The position numbers were made by a program, and so were the translations under genes. A stretch of DNA of 64,000 nt from contig OZ017799.1 of the NCBI GenBank assembly GCA_963969395.1, forward strand, positions 7,938,501 to 8,002,500. The letters run 5' to 3'. The DNA is from Pseudoscleropodium purum (lineage: Eukaryota > Streptophyta > Bryopsida > Hypnales > Brachytheciaceae). The notes beneath the pieces are model-generated. The model was not told the DNA's origin. It did no database searches and saw only the letters and a program-made list of their open reading frames with translations. This document shows, one piece after another, positions 46,955 through 56,459 of the stretch. The first letter of the stretch is position 1; every line of letters starts with the position of its first letter.

Positions 46955-49525
46955 ATGGTTCAAACATGGACGTGTGACTACGCTGCAGAGGAAGACCAGG
47001 AGGTCGCAGTTCACGTTGAGGAGGACAGAGAGGAGCCAGCTCTACCCTCTATGAGAGTTGATCCCCTTAAGAGTTGGAGAATTAGCGTTTTTGACGACAT
47101 GGAAGACCATAATGGTGGATCCATGGTTCGTGACCGCTACTCCGGAAGAGCTGAGGGCGTGGCCTTCAATGATTGGAAGACCAAGTTTCGATCCTGGCAA
47201 CGCACACAAAGACAACGCAATGCTCTTTTCAATGATTGGTGGGCTTTTGAGCAGCTACCCACCCATCTTGAGTTTGAGGCGTTGCAAGCCTATGATTCTT
47301 GGTTTGAGGATCATAGGGTTGAGCTTGAGGAGGTGAAAGACTATTGGGCTCGAAGGGTGGAGTTAGTCACAGCGTTGAAAGAGGGAGCTGCATTCTCAGC
47401 AACTCAAGCTTCAAAGACTAGTGATGGAGATGAAGAGAAGGGCGAGGAAGCTACCTCGGGCCCTGATGCAGCACGAGCTGCGCAGTTGCTTTCTAAAGCT
47501 GCTACGAGTGGCGCTAGTGGGACTGCAACTACATTCATCTCTCGGTTGGCTCGAGCTTCAAATGAGGCAATAGCCACGATGGGCCCTCCTCCTCAGTTTG
47601 ATCCACTCCGATTGTTTTTTGAACATTTGGAGATGGAGTTTGGAGGCATTCGCCGTGATCGCATGCGCCACATCCAAGATTTCAAGAAAGAGACTGGAGA
47701 CACTCCCCGCATTATGTATGCAAGACTCTTCAAGTTTGCTCGTGAAAGCGGAGATGCATTCACGGAACGCTAGTTGGTGGAGCTTTATATGGGGAAGCAA
47801 GACAAGAAGATTCGTGATATGGCATACCCTTACATGTTGTTGGCATATGGAGGTCGAGCTACTTTAGCTCAAGCTTTTGCTATTGTGGAGCAATTGGATC
47901 GAGGGCTATGTGTAGAGGAGGCTGGAAGATTGTCATCCATTATGACTTCAACACCCAGTCAGACCAAGATTGTTGTTAGTAGTTCTAGCAAGAGCCAAGG
48001 GAACCCCAAGGCCTCCAAGCAAATTGCTATGGCAGCTGAAGTGGAAGTGACAACCAATTCTCGTATGCGGTGTTGGAATTGTGGATTGCTAGGCCACGGA
48101 AAGAGAGATTGTCCTATAGATACATCATCTGAGGGTAAGAATGGTGGGCAATCAGTTACCAACAAGAGCAATGCAACCACAACAAATAGAGGCCCACAAA
48201 AGAAAGTACAAGGTGGAGGAACACCTCCAAAGTGCACTTATGCACCTTGTGGTCGGGTTGGTCATACGGAGGACAAATGTTGGGTGAAGAACCTGCAGTT
48301 GAGGCCTCTATCTTTCACCCTACAAGGTGCTCAAGGGGGTGGATCAAATTTTAAGGGCAACAATCTTGAGGCACGCATGGGAGAGTTGCAAAATACCCTA
48401 GCATTGCTCGTTGCAGCGACAACAAAGATCACACCAGTTCCTTCTAATTCAAAGCCTGGACTAGATAGGTTTGAATATGGAGCACTTGGTGAGGTGGTTG
48501 CAGCGGTGGCTACGAGATCAGAAGCCAATTCTTTGCCAGTTGCACCCATGGTGGAAGGAAACTCAACTACTCCAGGTGGGCTTCATGTGCGTTACCAAGG
48601 GCCTCCTGATAGTATTCGGCAATCAAGATTGCCAATGACATTTGGCTTGGCAGATGTGGTAACTAGTCCATCACTTGGAGCTAGCCTTGATGGAAGAAAT
48701 TTTCCGGTAGAAAAAGACATGATGGTGAAGAGTTTGGTTGTTAAACTCTTGGAAGTTCTATTGTTTTCAGGGGTTCAGTTGCAGAGCGACAACTTTGATG
48801 CAGCTGCCGTATATCATATGGCAGGGAAAATAATGCAAGGAACGGTCCAGATGCCTGCCAATGTAGCCATGAGGGAGATGGAAGAGTCTTCTTTGGTTGA
48901 GGGTGATATGTGCACAAGGAAGGATGCTGCTAAAGAAGCAGCGAATGCCTTGCGATGTTGGAAGGGGTGGCTAAAAGAACCTCCTTCGCAAGTAGAGTTT
49001 GATAGCCACTTGAATTCAAGTGGAGAAGCTGTTGAAGTTGCCACAAGCTATTTGGCAATGGTACCAGCTCGTGCAACTCGTGAACGCTTGCAAGTCAAGC
49101 CTGGAGTGGTGCGTTTGGCCAATTCTAGCCATGTCTTTTCTGTGGCTCGAGGTGAAGCACCTCAAGTGTTTCCACAAAAAAAATTGCTTGATACGGGAGC
49201 CCAACCAGTCATGCTAGGCAAGTTGCTAGCTCAGAGTTTGGGGCTTCTTGCTAGTGACTTGGAGCCATGTCCTTTCACCATAGCAACATCGCTAGGGGGC
49301 ACAGAGCAGCCTACGGGGATGACAAAAGAGCCCCTATGACTTCAGTTCAAGGTGGGCACTGATGCGTACACTCACATCTCTGTGAGGTGTGTTGTAACAA
49401 GTGCTACGAGCTATGACATTCTTTTGGGGCAGCAAGTTTTGTACCCCATTGGTTTTGGTCATGATTCTTGGACTGAGGAGGCATGTTTTTGACTAAGGTG
49501 GTCACAAGGAGATGGATGGAAGGAG
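46955..49525 (+). pseudogene. gag and protease of gypsy element 2
   Basis: The frame begins at ATG 46,955. The N-terminal 270 codons are acidic, followed by a gag capsid-like part (FFEHLEMEFGG; MYARLFKFARESGDAF). After TAG at 47,771-47,773 the same frame continues (YMGKQDKKIRDMA...). A zinc knuckle CWNCGLLGHGKRDC lies at about residue 373, and a second CAPCGRVGHTEDKC-like one near residue 430. The protease motif LDTGAQPVML is at about residue 746 and DILLGQQVL follows near 49,420. Further in-frame stops are TGA at 49,337 and 49,490. Gag would form the particle and bind element RNA. The stops are point changes with no frame shift. Confidence 0.88.
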
Positions 49526-51256
49526 GTGATTCCCGTCATCTTTGGAGCTTTTGCTGGCGTGGTTGAGGGATTGGTGGCAGTGTATGGGTGTGGTGCAGAG
49601 TGGTTAGCAACCAGAGATTTTCTACTGGAGGGCAATATGTTTGCTATAGACTCGCCTCTAGAGTTAGATACGCCAACACAAGGCAAAATCAACTCCTTTG
49701 TAAGACATCCCAAGGATCCCATACCACCATGGATTTCACCAAAAGCTTTGGCTGAGAAATGCCATGAATTAGTGGAGAAAGTAAACCAGCAGCTATGGCA
49801 ACCACAACACACACTACCACCTCTACAACAACTGGTAGATCTTTCTGATGATCCTAAGGGCATGGTTCTTGTGGAACTATTTGCTGGACTTGGTATTGGT
49901 TTGGCTGCAATTTTGGAGGCAGGATTGTCTATACAAAGTTATACTTATGTGGACAACAACATAGTGGTGAGTAGAGCTGCAAAACATCATTTGGACCAAT
50001 TAAGAATGAAATATCCAAAGCAACTACCTGCAAGCGCTATTCAAGGTTGTATGTCTCGAGTTCCTTCAGACATTGCCTTGATTGGAGAAAATGATCTTTT
50101 GAGGTTGGGCCAAGTGGACCTTATGATGGCTGGATGGCCTTGCCAAGGGCATTCCCGGGCTGGTTCTCGCCAAGGACTCCAAGACCCACGATCAAGTTTA
50201 TTTTGGGAGCTCTTACGGTTGTTGCATTGGTGGCAATGTAGACAAGCTACAAGTGTGGCTTATATTCTTGAGAATGTGCCTCCATTGGGAGATGTTGGAG
50301 CTCAAGTTCATGAGGATGCACGATTGGTATGTCAACACCTTGGTCAGCCAGTGGCAGTGGATGTTGCAGCCCTTAGTTCTTACGCCCATCGTTTACAATG
50401 GAAGTGGACCAATTTGGCTCATATGGGAGGGATTTCTGCGGCAGTACATCGCATTAGTCGTCCCGAGGGTAGACATCTTGATGACATCTTGGAAGAGGGG
50501 CGATCGGCCCAAACAATGGTGCAAGAAGATCAACCACCGTTAGCTATAATCAACCGTATAGGAATGCCTCGATTGGCATTTCCTACTTTGATGAGTTATC
50601 CTCGGTCTTTTGCTTTATGCAATGGCGGACCGGGCTTGGTATTTGACAACACTTCTATGAGATTGGAGGAGCCGAGTGCTACTAAGCGGGAACGTGCTAT
50701 GGGTTTCCATACCGACACCACTTCTGGGCTTGGATTGACAGAGTCTCAGTGGCGTCATTGTCTTGGACAAGCCATGGACTTGACATCCATGGTTTGGTTT
50801 CTTGGGATATGCCTAGCAGCTCAACGGCACAAGAAACTTGGCCTTGAAAGCCATCTGGGGGCAGATGTTTCAGGCCAGGGGGCAAAGGGTGTTGTGCCTC
50901 TAGTAGTGGAGAAGATGGCTACTCTAAATGCTAAGGCATGGCATGATAGTGAACAGGCTTGCAGTCAAATACTTGAAAAGAAGAGAGACCAAGACGTTGT
51001 GGAGTGGCTTGTAGAAGATGAATTGCGAGGACAACGTGTATTGGCAGCATTGGCTCAAGATTTGGGAATGGAAGATGCCAAAGAGAAGTTCAAGAGGGTT
51101 TTTCTTACAAAAGAAAATCCATTTCTTGTCACATCACCTCACTTTGTAGTTGGTGCTAATGTTGGCATTAATGGAGGTGATTCGGTTGGAATGATTGAGA
51201 GTGATGATGCATCTATTGTCCTGCAAAAGGGCAATGGTGTAAGCTCTTCCAACTAG
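49526..51256 (+). CDS. Cytosine-5 DNA methyltransferase domain, DNMT3-like, inside the retrotransposon polyprotein
   Basis: This open stretch of 576 codons lies in the same frame as protease before and RT after. It has the ordered motifs of C5 DNA methyltransferases: motif I ELFAGLGIGL (SAM binding, 49,874), YVDNN (motif II), motif IV AGWPCQGHSRAG with the catalytic Cys at 50,141 and G..D.RS.LF after it, motif VI ILENVPPL (50,264), an AHR...W.NL segment like motif VIII of DNMT3, ERAMGF (motif IX-like, near 50,690) and LGQAMDL (motif X). Wording after motif IV (LFWELLRLLH) and at motifs VIII-X resembles DNMT3 enzymes; PCQ replaces their PCN. All core catalytic residues are present. It would methylate cytosine in DNA using SAM. 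The stretch ends at TAG 51,254, and RT continues after it in frame. The residues before motif I (about 110) are of unknown role. Confidence 0.92.
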   Translation: MIPVIFGAFAGVVEGLVAVYGCGAEWLATRDFLLEGNMFAIDSPLELDTPTQGKINSFVRHPKDPIPPWISPKALAEKCHELVEKVNQQLWQPQHTLPPLQQLVDLSDDPKGMVLVELFAGLGIGLAAILEAGLSIQSYTYVDNNIVVSRAAKHHLDQLRMKYPKQLPASAIQGCMSRVPSDIALIGENDLLRLGQVDLMMAGWPCQGHSRAGSRQGLQDPRSSLFWELLRLLHWWQCRQATSVAYILENVPPLGDVGAQVHEDARLVCQHLGQPVAVDVAALSSYAHRLQWKWTNLAHMGGISAAVHRISRPEGRHLDDILEEGRSAQTMVQEDQPPLAIINRIGMPRLAFPTLMSYPRSFALCNGGPGLVFDNTSMRLEEPSATKRERAMGFHTDTTSGLGLTESQWRHCLGQAMDLTSMVWFLGICLAAQRHKKLGLESHLGADVSGQGAKGVVPLVVEKMATLNAKAWHDSEQACSQILEKKRDQDVVEWLVEDELRGQRVLAALAQDLGMEDAKEKFKRVFLTKENPFLVTSPHFVVGANVGINGGDSVGMIESDDASIVLQKGNGVSSSN

Positions 51257-53227
51257 CAACCAAAGGTGGTGTCAGCACCATTAAAGGGGTCCCTAAAGGA
51301 GGAAGTAATCTTGCCAATTTACAAAGATTGGGAGATGGACATAGGCATGGAACTCACTGGTGCAGAGGCATGGAAGGTGCGAGCATTCATACACTCATAC
51401 AGGGCTTGCTTTGCTTTTAAACTCACTGACTTGGAGGGTTATAAAGGCAAGCATGTGAGAATTCAACTAGAAGATGATCATCCAGTGTTTAAACGCCCGT
51501 ATAGGTTTAGCCTTTCAGAAAAAGACGGGGTGAAATTGAGGTGCAAAGAACTTTTGGATGCCGGATTGATAGAACTTTCAGATGGAGAGTATGCATGTGC
51601 TATAGTGATGCCAGCAAAAAAAGATGTTCTTGGAAATTGGACGGAGAAGAGGATATGTGGAGATTACCGTCATGTTAACAAGAAAACAAAATCCGATCGC
51701 TATCCCATGCCAACACCTGAGGAGTTATTTGATGCAATTGGAAGGGCAAAAGTCTTTAGCACTTTGGACTTGAGGTTTGGATACCATCAATTGCCATTGA
51801 GACTTGAAGATAGGGTGAAGACAGCATTTTGGGGAGTAGATGAGGATGGAAGAGATATGCTTTTCCATTGGAAGTTCTTACCTTTTGGCTTGAAGAATGC
51901 CCCAGCAGAGTTCCAACGTGTTATGGATCAAGTCTTGAAGGGGTTGCCATTTGCTCGGTGTTACATAGATGATGTGATTATGTTTAGTGATACACCGAAG
52001 GAGTATGTACAACACTTGCAGCAAGTTTTTGAGAGGCTGCAAGCTTGGGATCTTCGCTTACATCATGGGAAGTGTAAATTCTTCCATAATCAGTTGCCTT
52101 ACTTGGGACATATGATTACACCAAGAGGCTTGGGAGTACAAGAGGCGAAGGTGGAAGCCTTGAAGAGGATCCCAATTCCTAGAGATGTATCAAGGTTGAG
52201 AGCCTTTATGGGACTAGCAAACTATTATCGACGATTTGTTCGTGGGTTCAGTCTCTTGGCAAAACCTTTGACTCGATTGACTCGGGTTGATCAAGAGTGG
52301 ATGTGGGGACCTGATCAAGAGAAGGCATTTGAGGCTTTGAAAGGAGCACTTGGTTCAGCACCAGTGTTGAGGCGGACTGATGCTCGACGACCTTTTCAAC
52401 TCCACACAGATTGGAGTATGTTGGGGATTGGAGTTGTATTGACGCAGAAGGATGATAATGGCAAAGAATATGTTATTGCGTATGCTTCACGAAGCAACAA
52501 TGATGCGGAGGCCAAATATTCATCTTATGAGGGGGAGTGCCTAGCTGTGGTGTGGGCAGTTGCACATTTCCGTCCATACCTCTATGGCCAGAGCTTTACA
52601 CTTGTGACTGATCATCAACCTCTAAAATGGTTGATGGAGTCTGATAAATTCACAAGGAAGCTTGCTAGGTGGGCCTTATTATTGCAAGAGTATGATTTTG
52701 AAGTAGTCCACAAGGCGGGGTTGCAAAACTTGGATGCTGATGGCTTGAGCCGCAATCCAAGTCCCTTAGAGGAAGATTTGACTGGTGCTCAGTGGCATGG
52801 CTCATGTGATCAAGAGGCAGTGCCAGGGTGGCATGCTTCATCTTATTTGGCTTGGATGGAGGGAAGATCCAACCAAGATTTAGGAAAGACTCAATTGAAT
52901 GTTGTTGATGAGGACTTGGATGAAAGAGGACCTCAAGTTACCACTGATGTGTGGAAAGACCAAGGGGTTCTACATCGTCTTCAACATGGGGAGTTTTTGC
53001 CTAATACTATATCTCAAGAAAGGGACCGGATAGTCCATCGTTTGGCTAGGTTTCATTGGGAGGGTGGCCTTATATTTCGTCGATGGCCGGATGGAACAAG
53101 GAGGATTGTTCCTAGGCCTAACCAACGTCTTCAACTGATACGTCAAGTTCATGAAGAGTTGGGTCATTTTGGAGTGCTTTGTATGTATTCCATGTTACGT
53201 GGTTTGTATAGGTGGATGGGCATGTGA
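51257..53227 (+). CDS. Reverse transcriptase and RNase H of gypsy element 2
   Basis: The stretch is in frame with the methyltransferase. RT has VMPAKKD..G, RICGDYRHVNKKT, FSTLDLRFGYHQ, FGLKNAPAEFQRVMD and the catalytic YIDD (51,962-51,973). LGHMITPRGL and the RNase H linker follow. RNase H has LHTDWS, the YEGECLAVVWA glutamate and VTDHQPLKWL. The segment then enters the integrase zinc-binding region (HEELGHFG, 53,140-53,165) and ends at TGA 53,225-53,227. RT copies element RNA into DNA and RNase H removes the RNA strand. All core catalytic residues appear intact over 650 codons, so decay of this part is limited. Confidence 0.95.
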   Translation, partial: QPKVVSAPLKGSLKEEVILPIYKDWEMDIGMELTGAEAWKVRAFIHSYRACFAFKLTDLEGYKGKHVRIQLEDDHPVFKRPYRFSLSEKDGVKLRCKELLDAGLIELSDGEYACAIVMPAKKDVLGNWTEKRICGDYRHVNKKTKSDRYPMPTPEELFDAIGRAKVFSTLDLRFGYHQLPLRLEDRVKTAFWGVDEDGRDMLFHWKFLPFGLKNAPAEFQRVMDQVLKGLPFARCYIDDVIMFSDTPKEYVQHLQQVFERLQAWDLRLHHGKCKFFHNQLPYLGHMITPRGLGVQEAKVEALKRIPIPRDVSRLRAFMGLANYYRRFVRGFSLLAKPLTRLTRVDQEWMWGPDQEKAFEALKGALGSAPVLRRTDARRPFQLHTDWSMLGIGVVLTQKDDNGKEYVIAYASRSNNDAEAKYSSYEGECLAVVWAVAHFRPYLYGQSFTLVTDHQPLKWLMESDKFTRKLARWALLLQEYDFEVVHKAGLQNLDADGLSRNPSPLEEDLTGAQWHGSCDQEAVPGWHASSYLAWMEGRSNQDLGKTQLNVVDEDLDERGPQVTTDVWKDQGVLHRLQHGEFLPNTISQERDRIVHRLARFHWEGGLIFRRWPDGTRRIVPRPNQRLQLIRQVHEELGHFGVLCMYSMLRGLYRWMGM

Positions 53228-54388
53228 CAAGAGGTAGCAACCTATGTAGGGAGGTGTGAAGTTTGCGATTGAGTTAGATCAAGCTTCAACACTCTAACTC
53301 CCCAATTACAACCTTTGCCAATCATGGGTTTGGGCTATAGGTGGAGTCTTGATTTTACCGGGCCATTGATGACTACATCACGAGGTGCTAAGTATGTACT
53401 TGTGATGGTAGAGCATTTCAGCAAGTGGATTGAGTTGGTGGCACTACCACAAAATTCCACGGAGTTAGCAGCAGCGGCCTTCCTTGACCGTGTATTGGCT
53501 AGATTTGGAGCTCCAGCTGAAGTGTTAACTGTCCAAGGAAGAGAGTTTCTTGGGGCATTTGAAGAGCTTTGCACTAAAGCTCTAATTGATCACCGTACAA
53601 CATCAAAAAACCACCCAGAGGCTGATGGATTAGCAGAGAGGGTGGTTCAGACGGTGAAGCGCGGTTTGCGCAAGTACGAGTTGTTGGCAGGCAATCACCG
53701 AGATTGGGATTTGAAGTTGCCATGGATAGCAATGGGTTATCGTTTCAGTCGACAGGCATCTCTTGCATCTTATAGTCCTTATCAGCTATTGTATGGCAGA
53801 AAGCCAATGTTACCGTTGGCTTTGAGGGAGAAATTAGATCCAGTTGTAGATTTGGATGACCCAAGAATTTGGACACAAGTACTACATGATCGAGCTGAGT
53901 ATTTTCAAAGGGCCATGCCAATGGCTATGGAAAATTTGGCAATAGCGCAACACAGAGATACTCTCAGATATGCGCGCATTAGAAGTGGGACTTATAGGCC
54001 TCAACTTCGACGGTTCAAAGTTGGAGATTACATGTATTTACAACGTGAGGCACCAACAACCTTGGATGTACGGGCCGGACGGACCATTTTGAGGGTCAAG
54101 GCAATTTTGCCTAATGGAGTTCTTCTTTTGGAGGGGAAGGATGGACAAGAGTGTAGAGACAACACAAAAAACTGCGCTCCTTGTCATTTGCCAATTGAAG
54201 GGACTGTGGATCCAGAGTTGGCAGTGGTTCCACTTGGATTTAAATGTTTTGTATGTGGTGAGAGCAAGGGTGCTACAACCATGTTATTGTGTGATTCATG
54301 TCAACGAGGTTGGCACATGGCATGTCTTCGACCACCATTGATTGCTCTTTCTGTTAGATGTTGAACTTGTCCTCGTTGTAGAAAGTGA
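53228..54388 (+). pseudogene. Integrase with C-terminal PHD finger, gypsy element 2
   Basis: The frame continues from RT with CEVCD (zinc-binding Cys pair), then TGA at 53,270. The catalytic core starts with SLDFTGP (first Asp). The second catalytic Asp is missing: the expected TDQG reads TVQG, codon GTC at 53,531. The Glu is kept in ADGLAERVVQ. A C-terminal RRFKVGDYMYL (GPY/F-like region) follows. From 54,245 there is a PHD finger: CFVCGES, LLCDSCQRGWHMACL and CPRCRK give the Cys4-His-Cys3 pattern; TGA at 54,362 stands where a Trp is usual just before the last Cys pair. The frame ends with TGA at 54,386-54,388. PHD fingers bind histone H3 tails, so this end could steer integration, the role a chromodomain has in chromoviruses. 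That role is inferred. Confidence 0.88.
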
Positions 54389-54839
54389 TTAGCTAGTACT
54401 ACTTTTTCAAGTGGTTGCTGATTACTTTTTTCATTGACGGAAGATTTACTCATTTTATAACATTTAATGTTGGAGTATGAGCGGTGGTTCTTGATATTGA
54501 AACTTGGATGGAGATTTCATGGAGTCCAACTACAATATTGGAAGCGATTGAGGATGGGGCTCAATTGTACCCAGCTTACCCCTTCACTTATGATTGATTC
54601 AAGCTCAGCAATGGATGGGGGCCTTTCGTCTATCTTCTTCAACATATTGATTACATAGTGAGTGTAGGGAAGTTTATTTCATTGGACTTCTGTTGCTAGC
54701 TGAGTTGCGAGGGCGCTTTACTCAGCTAGGGGGGCAATTGAATGGTTGTTCATTCATGCTTTGTTGTAGTGTGGATTTGCATGTGGGCATGTGTGTATGT
54801 AGTAGTACATGTAGTTTACGACACTTACTGTTAGCGATA
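54389..54839 (+). other. 3' untranslated part of gypsy element 2
   Basis: No coding sequence is evident. A purine tract (AGGGGGGCAA, 54,728-54,737) is followed by TTGAATGG, a possible 3' LTR start. The expected LTR copy does not follow; short repeats begin after about 100 bp, so the element seems cut off here. Confidence 0.45.
54728..54737 (+). promoter_or_regulatory. Candidate polypurine tract
   Basis: AGGGGGGCAA precedes a TG start and lies about 340 bp after the pol stop, as expected for the plus-strand primer of an LTR element. It cannot be confirmed without the 3' LTR. Confidence 0.4.
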
Positions 54840-55024
54840 CGGAGTGATACGACAAGGGCTTTCTCAATATGTGGGCATTCTCATTACAAGGGCATTTTGA
54901 AACAAAATTCATTAAATGTATTGTTGCAATTTGAGGCACTCTTGTAACATCCATTGAAAACTTAAAGGCACACCACGCAAGCAATATTACAACATAGGCA
55001 ATTTACCATGAAGGGCCTTTTCTC

Positions 55025-55354
55025 CAGGGTTGACAGGACATCCGGACGCGGACGCTGTGTCCGCAGCGTCCGCTGACATTCGCGTCCCGGCGAACGCAAC
55101 GTCCGCTTGTCCGTCCGCTGACATTCGCGTCCCGGCGAATGCAACGTCCGCTTGTCCGTCCGCCCGATTACGGCCGTCCGATCGACGCACGGACTGATCT
55201 GGTCCGCACGATCTGGGCGTCCGCCTCGGGCGGTCCATTCGTCCGCCCCGCCCGTCCGCTTTCCAACGGCGGTCAGGACGCTGTGTCCACTAGTGTCCGG
55301 ACGTCCGGAAAACGGACGCTCTTTTGGGGCGGATGTTGAAATTCGTCAACCCTG
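55025..55354. mobile_element. hAT-type miniature element, 330 bp
   Basis: It starts CAGGGTTGACAGGAC and ends TTCGTCAACCCTG, with a perfect 8-bp duplication, CTTTTCTC (55,017-55,024 and 55,355-55,362). The interior is GC-rich with many CGTCCGC words, and it contains an internal direct repeat (GACATTCGCGTCCCGGCGAA at 55,075 and 55,120). Confidence 0.92.
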
Positions 55355-55543
55355 CTTTTCTCTACGATGGAATTTTCACTATAAGAGCAAATTGACTACA
55401 AGGGCAATGTTACTACAAGGGAATGTTGAATTCAAGGGCATTTGTACTACAAGGGCTTTTTCAATATGCTCACATGGTGAAAATTTCCTTGTATTAAAGA
55501 TGTTTTGGTATGGAAAATGCTTGTAGTGATAATGCCTATATAA

Positions 55544-55606
55544 TGGGCGTGATCAGTAATCGCTCCTCCTGATTTTCAAGGGCCGCCGAGGGTGCACCTG
55601 ACATCG
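55544..55606 (-). rRNA. 25S rRNA fragment
   Basis: The reverse strand of GATTTTCAAGGGCCGCCG plus GGGTGCACCTGACA matches a conserved 25S stretch (CGGCGGCCCTTGAAAATC). Identity is imperfect on the left side. It is a short pseudogene piece in the repeat array. Confidence 0.65.
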
Positions 55607-56141
55607 TCATCCAATGAGTAGCTGTGATTCACAAAATGCTCTTGTAGTTATAATGCCCTTATAATAAAAATTTCTAGGAGTGAAATCACCCTTGCAACGA
55701 GGGCGCAATAAAAATCCCCTTGTATTGAAAAGGCCTTTGCATTGAAATGTACTTGTAGTAAATTTGCCTTTGTAATACAATATTGTGTTAAAATTGACCT
55801 TAAAGTATAAAAGCATTATTGCCACGTGGGCATTATCGCCACATGGGCATTTTTAACCTAGGAGCAATTTTACTTCTAGGGCCATTTCACACCTTCAAGG
55901 TCAAAGGGTGGTAATGTGGACCACAATGATGAAGCACAATGCTGAACCCATCGTTGCTCACCTCTTTCACGGTTGCGGACATCCTTATGACATCTTAAGT
56001 CAGGAGCATTGTACCAAAATAGAGGTTTCCGCTTGTGGTGAAAATACCCTTGCAATGAAAATGCTCTTATATTAAAAATGCCATTGAAGTAAAAATGCCC
56101 TCCTATTCAAAATGCCCCTGTAGTGAAATTACCCTTGAATA

Positions 56142-56459
56142 CAGGGTTGACGAATGTCAACGTCCGCCCCAAAATAGCATCCGTTTTCCGGATGTCTGAA
56201 CGTCCGGACGCTAGCGGACGCAGCATCCCGACCGTCGACGGAAAGCGGACGGGCAGGGCAGACGGACAGGGCGAACGGCCCGAGGCGGACGCCCAGATCG
56301 TGCGAACCAAATCAGTCCGCGCGTCGATCGGACGGCCGTAATCAGGCAAACGGGCGGACGGGGCGGACGAGGGACAGGCGGACGTTGTGTCCGCTAGGAC
56401 GCGAATGTCAACAGACGCTGTGGACACAGCGTCCACGTCCGAACGTCGTGTCAACCCTG
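56142..56459. mobile_element. hAT-type miniature element, 318 bp
   Basis: It starts CAGGGTTGACGAATG and ends CGTGTCAACCCTG with a perfect 8-bp duplication, CTTGAATA (56,134-56,141 and 56,460-56,467). It resembles the copy at 55,025 in inverse orientation, sharing CGGCCGTCCGATCGACGC-like text. Confidence 0.92.

Larger units (their letters stand above)
45336..54760 (+). mobile_element. Ty3/gypsy retrotransposon 2 carrying a DNA methyltransferase and a PHD finger
   Basis: A plus-strand element with LTR/leader (about 45,336-46,954), one long polyprotein frame (46,955-54,388) and a purine tract at 54,728. Domain order is gag, zinc knuckle, protease, C5 methyltransferase, RT, RNase H, integrase, PHD finger. 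Integrase after RT places it in Ty3/gypsy. It sits within the same short-repeat family on both sides (44,815-45,335 and 54,840 onward), as if inserted into that array. LTR limits and target duplication were not found, so both ends are approximate. Confidence 0.8.
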
